Shown here: in pieces, positions 16,444 through 24,183 of the stretch
Layout of the letters: each line of letters starts with the position of its first letter
Position numbering within the stretch: position 1 is the first letter of the stretch
DNA from: an uncultured Gammaproteobacteria bacterium
GTDB taxonomy: Bacteria; Pseudomonadota; Gammaproteobacteria; GCA-001735895
Assembly: GCA_937984095.1 (NCBI GenBank)
Contig: CALJYH010000087.1
Span: 1-34,696 of the forward strand
Reading direction: 5' to 3'
Length of the DNA stretch: 34,696 nt
The notes under the pieces: model-generated
What the model saw: the letters and a program-made list of their open reading frames with translations, nothing else
Told to the model about the DNA's origin: nothing
The model's database searches: none
Translations under genes and position numbers: made by a program

Positions 16444-17550
16444 CTATGTTAAATCTAGCGAGTTCTCGCGAAAAGTACTAGCCAGTTTGCTTTCTGTGGC
16501 CTCGATGATTGCTGCTTCGGTGATCAGGCCCGTGATCAGTCTTGCCGGGGTCACATCGAACGCGTAGTTAGTTACCTCTGTGCCTTCCGGGGCGATCGTG
16601 ACATGTCCGATTTCGCCGCTGGGCAGCTTCCCCATTACCTGTGAAACCTCGGTTCCATCACGCTGTTCGATGGGCACTTCCTCCTTTCCGTCGCTGATGG
16701 TCCAGTCGATCGTCGTACTCGGCAGGCAAACGTAAAATGGGACGCCATTGTCTTTTGCTGCCAATGCTTTCAGGTAAGTGCCGACCTTGTTGCAGACATC
16801 GCCGCTGCGGGTGGTTCGATCGCTGCCAACCAGGCACAGGTCAACCATGCCATGTTGCATCAAGTGTCCGCCGAGGTTATCGACGATGAGGCTGTGCGAT
16901 ACATCATGGTGACCCAGTTCCCAGGCGGTCAGGCTAGCCCCCTGGTTGCGAGGACGGGTTTCATCAACCCAGACGTGGATTGGAATACCGGCGTTGTGCG
17001 CCATGTAAATCGGTGCAGTCGCAGTACCCCAGTCGACCGTCGCAAGCCACCCGGCATTGCAGTGAGTCAGGATATTAACGTTTTCGCCGGGTAATTTCCG
17101 GGCGGCTATTTGCTTGATTACTTCTAGGCCATGAATGCCTATGGACTGGTTGGTTTCGACATCCAGTTCGGCGATTCGACCTGCTTCAACGAACGCCCGG
17201 TCAATCCGCTCACCGGGTGCCAACGATTCCAGACAGTCACGAAGGCGATCCAGTGCCCAGCGCAGGTTGACTGCGGTTGGTCGGGTCTGGAATAACCGGG
17301 AGTAGGCATTCTGCATAGCGCTATCGGATGGGTCCTTACGCATCGCCAGATAATATCCGTAGGCTGCGGTTGCACCGATTAAGGGTGCACCGCGCACCAC
17401 CATATCGCGTATCGCAATGCACGCATCCCCCAGGTTTTGCAAGTTCCTGACTTCGAACGCATGTGGCAATCGGGTTTGATCGATGACGTCAATCGACCAG
17501 CCATCGTCATTAATCCAGATGCTGCGGTAGGCAACTCCATCGACATTCAT
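16444..17550 (-). CDS. mtnA: S-methyl-5-thioribose-1-phosphate isomerase
   Basis: A 368-residue protein of usual MtnA length. RGAP is at 53-56, the catalytic Cys164 lies in [15 protein letters not shown] starts near 197, and the catalytic Asp244 lies in [15 protein letters not shown]. It converts methylthioribose-1-phosphate to methylthioribulose-1-phosphate in methylthioadenosine salvage. It starts 3 nt after the aldolase gene's stop, which argues that the aldolase acts on its product. No mtnP, mtnK or mtnB-E gene is in the window. Confidence 0.93.
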   Translation of the reverse strand: MNVDGVAYRSIWINDDGWSIDVIDQTRLPHAFEVRNLQNLGDACIAIRDMVVRGAPLIGATAAYGYYLAMRKDPSDSAMQNAYSRLFQTRPTAVNLRWALDRLRDCLESLAPGERIDRAFVEAGRIAELDVETNQSIGIHGLEVIKQIAARKLPGENVNILTHCNAGWLATVDWGTATAPIYMAHNAGIPIHVWVDETRPRNQGASLTAWELGHHDVSHSLIVDNLGGHLMQHGMVDLCLVGSDRTTRSGDVCNKVGTYLKALAAKDNGVPFYVCLPSTTIDWTISDGKEEVPIEQRDGTEVSQVMGKLPSGEIGHVTIAPEGTEVTNYAFDVTPARLITGLITEAAIIEATESKLASTFRENSLDLT

Positions 17551-17553
17551 GAT

Positions 17554-18219
17554 TCAGTTGCCATCAGCAGGTTGCTTGCCGTAGCTTTCAAACCTTTCCA
17601 GTACCTCGGTCATTTGAGCCTGGTCCAGGATAACCGGATCGCCAGCCTGGCGCGCATACCAGTACTGTTTTGCCAGGGTTTCGATCTCGACCCCGAGCCA
17701 AAGTGCCTGGCCCAGGTTATCGTGATAGCAAATCATGCCGTGGGTTCCGAGCAGGCAGGCGCGACGGCCATCGAGTGCAGTCAGCATGTTGTCAGACAGC
17801 TCCTGCGTGCCGAACAGAGCGTAATCAGCGCAGCGAATATCGCTACCACCGGCGACTGCAACCATGTAATGAAACGCGGGGATTTCCAGTCGCAGGCAGG
17901 ATAGTGCCGTCGCGAAGATTGAATGGGCGTGTAATACCGCTCCCGCCTCTGGCCGATTAACGTAGATATCCCGGTGCATGCGCCATTCGCTGGATGGCGT
18001 CAGTGAATCCTCGGAATTACCATCCAGATCAATCAAAACAATATGCCCGGGCTGCAGCTGCTGGTACGGTATGCCCGACGGCGTAATCAGAAACCCATCC
18101 TCGAAACGCACGCTGATATTGCCGGCACTGCCCTGATTAATGCCCTGCGCATTCATCGCCAGGCAACTTTCGATCACGTTGCGCGACAAAGATTTTCGCA
18201 TGCCAGCATTTGAATTCAT
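17554..18219 (-). CDS. Class II aldolase, FucA-like; probable methylthioribulose-1-phosphate aldolase (Ald2)
   Basis: A 221-residue zinc aldolase. Glu78 (SSEWR), His97 and His99 (LHAHS), and His160 (GTHG) line up at a constant +5 offset with FucA Glu73, His92, His94 and His155. NQGSAGN and LITPSGIPY are also FucA-like. MtnB dehydratases belong to the same superfamily, but the FucA resemblance plus coupling to mtnA favours the DHAP-shunt aldolase. That enzyme splits methylthioribulose-1-phosphate into DHAP and 2-methylthioacetaldehyde. L-fuculose-phosphate aldolase is the alternative, but no fucose genes are nearby. Confidence 0.82.
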   Translation of the reverse strand: MNSNAGMRKSLSRNVIESCLAMNAQGINQGSAGNISVRFEDGFLITPSGIPYQQLQPGHIVLIDLDGNSEDSLTPSSEWRMHRDIYVNRPEAGAVLHAHSIFATALSCLRLEIPAFHYMVAVAGGSDIRCADYALFGTQELSDNMLTALDGRRACLLGTHGMICYHDNLGQALWLGVEIETLAKQYWYARQAGDPVILDQAQMTEVLERFESYGKQPADGN

Positions 18220-18230
18220 GGATGGATTTC

Positions 18231-19199
18231 CTACTCGATGGTTTCGCGTTGTTGTAGACGCCAGCCCTGGTAATCGATACCCCTGTCGTAAACTCGTTTG
18301 TTAACGTAATCGAGTGCACCCCAGAGCCGATAAAACTGAACTACAGAATCGATACGCATGATTTCGTGGCCAGCGGGACTGAACAGTATAACGGTCGGAG
18401 TATAAAACAGACCGAGGTCTTTTCCCCATTGAATAGCCGTGGTTTTTATGCCACCCGGAGTGATCACCTCGGTATCTGCAAAAAGATTCAGCTGTACCAC
18501 GTCCATTTTTGCAATTTCCCCGAGAATTTCGTCTTGCATGAGTGGTCCGCTATGGAGCAATTCACAGGCATGACACGAGCCCTGTTCAAATATGACGGCA
18601 AGCGGTTTTTCTGAGGATTGCTTGCTGCGGTCCAGGTAATAAGGCGGCTGCATAAGAAAGTCGCGTTCAATCAAATCACCGGAGGTGAAAAATAATCCGG
18701 GTTCTGCGCGTTCGAGGTAATCGCGAAATTTCTCAACACGGTAAAATCCCTCGGCTACATAATGCAGCGCTGCGCGAAACTGGTACGGTGGATAATAACC
18801 GCGCAGGCGATAAACCGGCTTGCCCTTGCGATCATAGAATACCAGTGACGGTGTGAAGTTAGTGTCGTAGCGCAATGCGAGTTCGCGTTCGGTGTAGGTG
18901 TTGCCATTGGTATCGACAAACTCCTCGATACCCCAGATGTCGACGGGTATCACATCGAAATGCTCACGCAGGTAATGTTCGGTCGTGCTGTCGGAGAGAT
19001 TGATCTCGAAGAATTTTTCGCAGTAGGCACAACGATCCTGTCCGTAGTAAACCGCGATGCCGAATTTTCCCTGTTCTCGTGCTTCGTCGATATCGTCATT
19101 CAGATCGCCGAGGCTGAGCTTGAACCAGTCGGGATAAACCAACTCCTCGTCGAGCAGGGTATCGTCGAATTTGAGTGGATCCTTATCGCTCATAGGCAT
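18231..19199 (-). CDS. Tandem thioredoxin-like domain protein
   Basis: A 322-residue protein with two thioredoxin-fold halves. The first has CAYC (Cys57, Cys60) and a cis-proline segment TPSLVFYD near 116-123. The second has CHAC (Cys209, Cys212) and TPTVILFS further on. No signal peptide or membrane anchor is visible at the N-terminus (MPMSDKDPLKFDD), so it should be cytoplasmic unless the start is wrong. AGGAT precedes the first ATG. It resembles thioredoxin_2/SoxW-type proteins. It lies between manC and the aldolase, 11 nt from the latter. Its partner is unknown. Confidence 0.75.
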   Translation of the reverse strand: MPMSDKDPLKFDDTLLDEELVYPDWFKLSLGDLNDDIDEAREQGKFGIAVYYGQDRCAYCEKFFEINLSDSTTEHYLREHFDVIPVDIWGIEEFVDTNGNTYTERELALRYDTNFTPSLVFYDRKGKPVYRLRGYYPPYQFRAALHYVAEGFYRVEKFRDYLERAEPGLFFTSGDLIERDFLMQPPYYLDRSKQSSEKPLAVIFEQGSCHACELLHSGPLMQDEILGEIAKMDVVQLNLFADTEVITPGGIKTTAIQWGKDLGLFYTPTVILFSPAGHEIMRIDSVVQFYRLWGALDYVNKRVYDRGIDYQGWRLQQRETIE

Positions 19200-19255
19200 T
19201 AAATATCCTACTTCATCGGCAGAGCGGACTGACTCAGGTCAATTATTGATGAAAA

Positions 19256-20662
19256 TTACGGGTCGCTGCGTCCATAAATATCATCGAAACGGACGATGTC
19301 ATCTTCACCAAGATAGGAGCCCGACTGTACTTCGATGATATCGAGCGGGATGTTGCCCGGATTTTCAATGTAGTGGGTGGCCCCGATAGGAATGAATACA
19401 GACTCGTTTTCATGCAGGTCGAAAATCTCGTCGTTGCGAAAAACCCGTGCCGTGCCCTTGACTACAACCCAGTGCTCGGCACGGTGATGGTGCTTTTGCT
19501 TGGATAATCGGGCGCCGGGGCTGACGGTTATTCGTTTGACCTTGTAACGGTCGCCTTCATCTACGGAATCGAAACTACCCCAGGGGCGGTAAACGATGCG
19601 ATGAAAGTTTTCTTCCCCGCGTTGCTCTCCCTTGAGTTGCTCTACAATTTGCTTTACTTCCTGTGCCTGCTCCTTGTCCGCCACCAGCACCGCGTCATGG
19701 GTTTCAACGATAACAAGGTCTTTAACCCCAACCGTGGCGACCAGGCGACTCTCCGCGTGCACAAATGAATTTTCGGTGTTGGTTGTAATTACATCGCCAT
19801 GGACAGTATTTCCGGCCTCATCTTTTTCACCCTGGTCCCATAGTGACGACCAGCTGCCGATATCACTCCAGCCGGCATCCATCGGCACCACGCAGGCCAG
19901 GTCGGTTTTTTCCATTACCGCATAGTCGATAGATTCGGGCTCGCAATTAGCAAACGCATCCGGATCAAGTCGTAAAAATCCGATATCTTCTTGCAGGTTG
20001 GCAATTGCAAGCTGGCAATGCCTGATCATATCCGGTTTAAATTTATCCAGCTCCTGCAGATAGGTTTGTGCCTTGAACATAAACATTCCACTGTTCCAAT
20101 AGTAATCTCCCGTGGTCAGATATTCTTCGGCCGTGTCGCGATCGGGTTTTTCGACGAATTGATCGACGATAAATCCATTACCTTCGGCTTCTCCGCGTTT
20201 AATATAACCGTAACCCGTTGCGGCATTTGTAGGAACGATCCCGAAAGTCACCAGTTTACCCGCCTCGGCCAGTGGCAGGGCTTGTGTTACCGCGTCGCGA
20301 AACGCCTTCTCGTCAGCTATTTCGTGGTCTGCCGAAAGCACCAGCAGGACCGGATCTTGCGCGAGCCCGGTGGCGTGAATCGCCGCAACCGCAATGGCTG
20401 GTGCCGTATTCTTGCCAAAGGGTTCGAGAATGATCGATAAATCTTCAATGCCGATCTGGCGTGCCTGTTCGGCAACGATGAAGCGGTGTTCATTGTTGCA
20501 TACCACGGTAGGGGCGGTATGTTCCAGCCCGTCGAGGCGCGACAATGTCATTTGCAGCATAGTCTGGTCATGCAGCAGACTTAGAAACTGCTTGGGATAC
20601 ATTTTGCGCGACAATGGCCATAGCCTGGTGCCAGAACCGCCGGAGAGAATAATGGGAATCAA
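19256..20662 (-). CDS. manC: Mannose-1-phosphate guanylyltransferase / mannose-6-phosphate isomerase
   Basis: A 468-residue bifunctional type II enzyme. The N-terminal nucleotidyltransferase has [10 protein letters not shown] and the KMYPKQF lysine region (7-26), then FVEKPDR. The C-terminal cupin isomerase domain, from about 350, has [19 protein letters not shown] and a downstream ENESVFIP segment. It makes GDP-mannose for surface polysaccharide. No other polysaccharide gene is nearby. AlgA, XanB and CpsB are equivalent names. Confidence 0.93.
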   Translation of the reverse strand: MIPIILSGGSGTRLWPLSRKMYPKQFLSLLHDQTMLQMTLSRLDGLEHTAPTVVCNNEHRFIVAEQARQIGIEDLSIILEPFGKNTAPAIAVAAIHATGLAQDPVLLVLSADHEIADEKAFRDAVTQALPLAEAGKLVTFGIVPTNAATGYGYIKRGEAEGNGFIVDQFVEKPDRDTAEEYLTTGDYYWNSGMFMFKAQTYLQELDKFKPDMIRHCQLAIANLQEDIGFLRLDPDAFANCEPESIDYAVMEKTDLACVVPMDAGWSDIGSWSSLWDQGEKDEAGNTVHGDVITTNTENSFVHAESRLVATVGVKDLVIVETHDAVLVADKEQAQEVKQIVEQLKGEQRGEENFHRIVYRPWGSFDSVDEGDRYKVKRITVSPGARLSKQKHHHRAEHWVVVKGTARVFRNDEIFDLHENESVFIPIGATHYIENPGNIPLDIIEVQSGSYLGEDDIVRFDDIYGRSDP

Positions 20663-20756
20663 TTTATGTTCTCGCTCTTAAAGTGAATCTTTTACAGTTG
20701 AAATAGCCCAGTCCGTCAACCATTATAGGTTGATATGTAAGGTAAAAACAGGCGCT

Positions 20757-20978
20757 ATGTCACAGCAAACGTCGAGATCAGTTCAGGTCATTGAGGTCTA
20801 TAAAAAACACAAGCTCGCAGCCAATGCACTGTCCCACATTCATGAGTTAATTCAAAGCTTCGAACGGGATCGCGTTGCGGACCGGCGTTTGGCGGTAATC
20901 GGGTTACTGAGTATTCTGGTGCTGATCGGAATCTCGTCTTACTTTTTGCTAAACAGTGACAGTCTCATATTACCCTAA
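20757..20978 (+). CDS. Small single-pass membrane protein, unknown
   Basis: A protein of 73 residues from the ATG at 20757. The frame is also open from an upstream start at 20730, but that would add a nine-residue leader without support. An amphipathic, charged N-terminal region (VYKKHKLAANALSHIHEL) precedes a hydrophobic segment at about 45-65, and the C-terminus is short. It is divergent from manC, and its TAA overlaps the convergent gntR stop by 3 nt. I do not recognise a family. Confidence 0.55.
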   Translation: MSQQTSRSVQVIEVYKKHKLAANALSHIHELIQSFERDRVADRRLAVIGLLSILVLIGISSYFLLNSDSLILP

Positions 20979-21697
20979 GCTCTACAGGCACTCGCCTGTT
21001 CAAACTTTTGCAACAGGTAATCCAGTAATTCATCCATACGTTCCTTGAGCGCATTGGTGTCACCCTGTTTGAGATGCTCGAGCATTTGCTGATGCAGCGA
21101 GATAATATCGCTGCGCTCACGCACCACTGTTACCACCATGTTGGTAACCGGAATCAGCGCCTCGATTACGGTATACATGACGAAACGCAACATGCCATTG
21201 TCGGTGGCATCGACCAGGGCCCGGTGAAAGGCGACATCGGCCTGGCAAAATGCTTCATCGCTGATCCCGGGGTCTTGTTGGCGCTTTAAGGCGGTTTCGA
21301 TATTCTGGATATGGGTTTCGCCCGCATTGGTCATGGCGAGATCGATGCAACTGCCTTGCAACGCCCGCCGCGCCTCGATAATTTCTTCAATACCGAGAGC
21401 CCCCATGCCAACCAGCAGGGTCGCCGCACCGCTCAGGGACTCGGCCAGTTCAGCGTAACTCGGCTGGACCACGAAATTCCCACCCGTCGGGCCACGTTTT
21501 GCGCGAACCAGGTTCTGTGCGGCGAGTCGCTTCAGGGCTTCACGTACGCTTGGGCGCGAGACGCCGTAGCGCTGTGCGAGTTCATCCTCGGTGGGCAAAC
21601 GTTGTCCGATTTTGAATTGTCCTGCAACGATAGCGGCGCGCAGTTGTTCGGCAATTTGTTTCGAGATACTTGCCTTTACGATTGTGTTTTCCTGCAC
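20975..21697 (-). CDS. GntR family regulator, FadR/FCD subfamily
   Basis: A protein of 240 residues from a GTG start at 21697, with AGGGA upstream. The N-terminal winged helix-turn-helix spans about 10-77 and includes LPTEDELAQRYGVSRPSV. The remainder is an all-helical FCD ligand domain with DVAFHRAL and a later SLHQQMLEHL histidine, as in metal-assisted acid-binding members. It is divergent from acuI with a perfect palindrome between them, and a nearly identical palindrome covers the dmdA promoter. I infer a repressor responding to a DMSP-derived acid or CoA ester such as acrylate, 3-hydroxypropionate or methylmercaptopropionate. The ligand is not readable from sequence. Confidence 0.9.
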   Translation of the reverse strand: MQENTIVKASISKQIAEQLRAAIVAGQFKIGQRLPTEDELAQRYGVSRPSVREALKRLAAQNLVRAKRGPTGGNFVVQPSYAELAESLSGAATLLVGMGALGIEEIIEARRALQGSCIDLAMTNAGETHIQNIETALKRQQDPGISDEAFCQADVAFHRALVDATDNGMLRFVMYTVIEALIPVTNMVVTVVRERSDIISLHQQMLEHLKQGDTNALKERMDELLDYLLQKFEQASACRA

Positions 21698-21750
21698 TGT
21701 GATGTCCCTAAGTATTGGTGATGCATTTGCTGAAAAATTACTTTAACATG

Positions 21751-21765
21751 ATTTGTCTTACAAAT
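21751..21765. promoter_or_regulatory. GntR-type operator between gntR and acuI
   Basis: ATTTGTCTTACAAAT is a perfect ATTTGT-N3-ACAAAT inverted repeat. It is identical to the dmdA site at 11345-11359 except for one spacer base. On the gntR side, TTGTAA within it could be a -35, with TAATTT (21740-21735) 17 nt on as a weak -10, the same geometry as at dmdA. This suggests autoregulation. The acuI promoter is not resolved. Confidence 0.72.
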
Positions 21766-21787
21766 AGAAATTCTATGGGGTCGAAGC

Positions 21788-22777
21788 ATGTCAGGACAAT
21801 TTCAGGCTTACCAAATTGGCAAAAGTGATGAGGGCCAACGTTGCGTGCTGACGCAGCTAAGCGACAATGATTTGATGGAAGGCGACGTCACGGTCGACGT
21901 CGAATATACCACCCTAAATTACAAGGATGGCCTGGCGCTAACCGGCAGGTCACCGATTATTCGTAAGTTTCCGCTCACGCCCGGTATTGATTTCAGCGGC
22001 ACGGTTTCAGAATCCAGCCATTCCGGTTTCAGTGCCGGTGATCGTGTGATTCTGAATGGATTTGGTGTTGGCGAAGGGCACTCGGGTGGCTACGCGCAAA
22101 AAGCGCGTGTTAGTGGCGACTGGCTGGTCGCGCTACCGGAAGGCCTGGATACACGCCACGCGATGGCGATTGGGACCGCGGGATATACCGCGATGTTGAG
22201 CATCATGGCGCTGGAAGACCATGGTATCAATCCCGGTGATGGCGACATCCTGGTCACTGGTGCATCAGGCGGGGTTGGTAGTGTTGCCGTCGCGATTTTG
22301 AATCGGCTTGGACATCGTGTGGTGGCAACTACCGGACGCATGAATGAAAAAGAATTTTTGATAGATCTGGGCGCCGCGGACGTACTGGATCGAGCGGATT
22401 TTTCGGAAAAGGCGCGTCCGCTTGGCAAGGAACTGTGGAGTGGGGCGATCGACGTCGCGGGTGGCAATACACTTGCCAACGTCCTCAGTCAGCTCAAGTA
22501 TGGTGGTGCGGCAGCCATATGTGGTTTGGCCGAGTCGATGAACCTGCCGACTACGGTGGCGCCGTTTATACTTCGTGGCATTTCAATGTATGGTATCGAT
22601 TCGGTAAATGCACCAATCTCAAAGCGCAAAATCGCCTGGCAGCGGCTGGCTTCTGACCTTGACCTTGATCTGCTAGATAGCCTGTCTTTCGATCTGGATT
22701 TTGCAGATTTACCGCAGGCGGCGGAAGATATTCTGGCCGGCAAAATCAGGGGCAGGGCGGTCGTCAAGGTTCCCTAG
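21788..22777 (+). CDS. acuI: Acrylyl-CoA reductase AcuI / YhdH-type quinone oxidoreductase
   Basis: A 329-residue MDR-superfamily NADPH-dependent reductase. LNYKDGLALTG (43-53, with the family Tyr45) and GIDFSGTV (66-73) are characteristic of YhdH/AcuI. The Rossmann motif is TGASGGVGSVAV (157-168). No zinc-ligand pattern is seen. AcuI reduces toxic acryloyl-CoA from DMSP cleavage or 3-hydroxypropionate to propionyl-CoA. A divergent GntR gene and a shared operator with dmdA support a DMSP role. Without them YhdH would be an equally good name. Confidence 0.88.
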   Translation: MSGQFQAYQIGKSDEGQRCVLTQLSDNDLMEGDVTVDVEYTTLNYKDGLALTGRSPIIRKFPLTPGIDFSGTVSESSHSGFSAGDRVILNGFGVGEGHSGGYAQKARVSGDWLVALPEGLDTRHAMAIGTAGYTAMLSIMALEDHGINPGDGDILVTGASGGVGSVAVAILNRLGHRVVATTGRMNEKEFLIDLGAADVLDRADFSEKARPLGKELWSGAIDVAGGNTLANVLSQLKYGGAAAICGLAESMNLPTTVAPFILRGISMYGIDSVNAPISKRKIAWQRLASDLDLDLLDSLSFDLDFADLPQAAEDILAGKIRGRAVVKVP

Positions 22778-22838
22778 TGCTCTTTCAACCTAACCCAAAG
22801 GGCACTGAACCTACAATTGTAAGGTTGAAACAGCACTA
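22775..22838. repeat. Long inverted repeat spanning the acuI-eamA gap
   Basis: Arms TAGTGCTCTTTCAACCT (22775-22791) and AGGTTGAAACAGCACTA (22822-22838) pair at 16 of 17 positions around a 30-nt loop. The left arm contains the acuI stop and the right arm ends one base before the eamA GTG. A second near-palindrome, CCTACAATTGTAAGG, overlaps the loop. No T-run follows, so a simple terminator is unlikely. It could limit read-through or translation of the transporter. Confidence 0.7.
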
Positions 22839-23729
22839 GTGGAGCGTCGCTACAGTTATGGCGTAACGCTGGTTATTATCGGCGGCTTTTTCCTCAGTAC
22901 CTCTGGCATCCTGTTACGTAACATCGAGTCGGCAAGTGGCTGGCAGGTTCTGTTCTACCGGGGTTTTACCTTCTCGCTAACCCTGTTTCTTTTGTTGCTG
23001 ATTCGATATCGATCGGGCATTGGTCGCGCATTCCTGACGATAGGTAAACCCGGACTCTGGGCGGCACTGGTGCTGGGGCTTGGCTCGATTTGCTATATCT
23101 TTGCAATCCTGCTGACCACGGTTGCAAACGCCGTGTTTATTATCGGTGCAGCGCCACTGGCTACTGCTTTCGTGGCCTGGTTGGTGCTCGGCGAGAGAAC
23201 TTCTCGCTTCGGCGTTATTGCGATGCTGGTGTCACTTGCCGGTATCGGCCTGATGTTCGCCGATGGCCTGCTCGAAGGTCGCTGGGCCGGTAATGTCGCT
23301 GCACTCGGCGTGGTCGCGTCTTTCGTCGCTTTCCTGTTGATAATCCGCGATAAACGTGGAACCGATATGTTGCCGGCGACCTGTCTCAGCGGGATCGTGA
23401 TGGGTGGATTTGCGGCATTTTTTGTCGATTCTTTTGTCATTTCAAATCGCGACCTGGCAATTGCGATCACCATGGGCTGTCTGCAGTTTGGTATCGGGTT
23501 CTGGTGCTTCACCGTTGCGGCGCGCTATATCATGGCGTCCGAAGTTGCACTTTTCTCTCTGACCGAATCGATTCTTGCTCCAATCTGGGTCTGGATCGGA
23601 ATCGGTGAAAAACCAAGCTGGCTAACCTTGATCGGCAGCGCAGTGGTATTTGTCAGCGTCGTTACCTATTGCATTAACGGCATTCGAATTGAAAGGCAAC
23701 TGTTGCGGATTCAATCGAATTCGATTTGA
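22839..23729 (+). CDS. EamA/DMT family transporter
   Basis: A protein of 296 residues from GTG at 22839. It is highly hydrophobic, with about ten membrane segments in two EamA-type repeats. The first helix starts near residue 8 (VTLVIIGGFFLSTSGILL), and charged residues sit in the short loops, consistent with a drug/metabolite transporter of the inner membrane. It follows acuI on the same strand after 61 nt occupied by an inverted repeat, so co-transcription is possible. The substrate is unknown. The last 19 nt overlap the convergent MOSC gene. Confidence 0.87.
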   Translation: MERRYSYGVTLVIIGGFFLSTSGILLRNIESASGWQVLFYRGFTFSLTLFLLLLIRYRSGIGRAFLTIGKPGLWAALVLGLGSICYIFAILLTTVANAVFIIGAAPLATAFVAWLVLGERTSRFGVIAMLVSLAGIGLMFADGLLEGRWAGNVAALGVVASFVAFLLIIRDKRGTDMLPATCLSGIVMGGFAAFFVDSFVISNRDLAIAITMGCLQFGIGFWCFTVAARYIMASEVALFSLTESILAPIWVWIGIGEKPSWLTLIGSAVVFVSVVTYCINGIRIERQLLRIQSNSI

Positions 23730-24148
23730 TCGCCGATCTTTATCTCACCTGGTTTTATGACGTTGCAGCATATCCCGCCTCGCCAATCCGGTGTTAAGGC
23801 TGTGGTTAGCCCCTGGTGCTGCGCATCCATGAGTGAGCAGGGATAGGTTTCACTGGTTACCATAAGTTCCACTGCGCCGATGCGTACGGTTTTGCCCACA
23901 TAAGAGGAATCAAATTCAACCTTGTCAACCAGCAGGTTGGCGCGACGCGTGGTCCATGCCAGGTCGGTATCGACTTCGGTGCAGGCTTTATGCCAGGCTG
24001 ATTCACTCAGGATGGTTATCTGGCGTCCCTGCTGGGTTCCCCGAAAATCGCCGAGAATTCCGTTTGCGACGGTAATCTGTGCGCTATCGATCACTTGCAT
24101 CGCTACGCGCGGTCGATTCTTTATTGCGATTGCCCTGATCGAACTCAT
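23711..24148 (-). CDS. MOSC domain protein
   Basis: A 145-residue stand-alone MOSC domain. ANGILGDFRG (28-37), RRANLLVD (68-75), the conserved Cys104 in YPCSLMD and the WRGGICC segment (122-128) are typical. MOSC domains bind sulfur or molybdenum cofactor, and stand-alone members such as YiiM and the mARC relatives reduce N-hydroxylated or related compounds. The gene overlaps the transporter gene tail to tail by 19 nt. No molybdenum gene is nearby, so the role stays open. Confidence 0.83.
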   Translation of the reverse strand: MSSIRAIAIKNRPRVAMQVIDSAQITVANGILGDFRGTQQGRQITILSESAWHKACTEVDTDLAWTTRRANLLVDKVEFDSSYVGKTVRIGAVELMVTSETYPCSLMDAQHQGLTTALTPDWRGGICCNVIKPGEIKIGDQIEFD

Positions 24149-24183
24149 GTCTGTCTCTAGCTCATTTTTTTGCAGCAGAATTG

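Noticed and set aside
19256-20662. Start of a polysaccharide biosynthesis cluster at manC
   Set aside because: Neighbouring genes on both sides are unrelated to polysaccharide synthesis. manC stands alone here.
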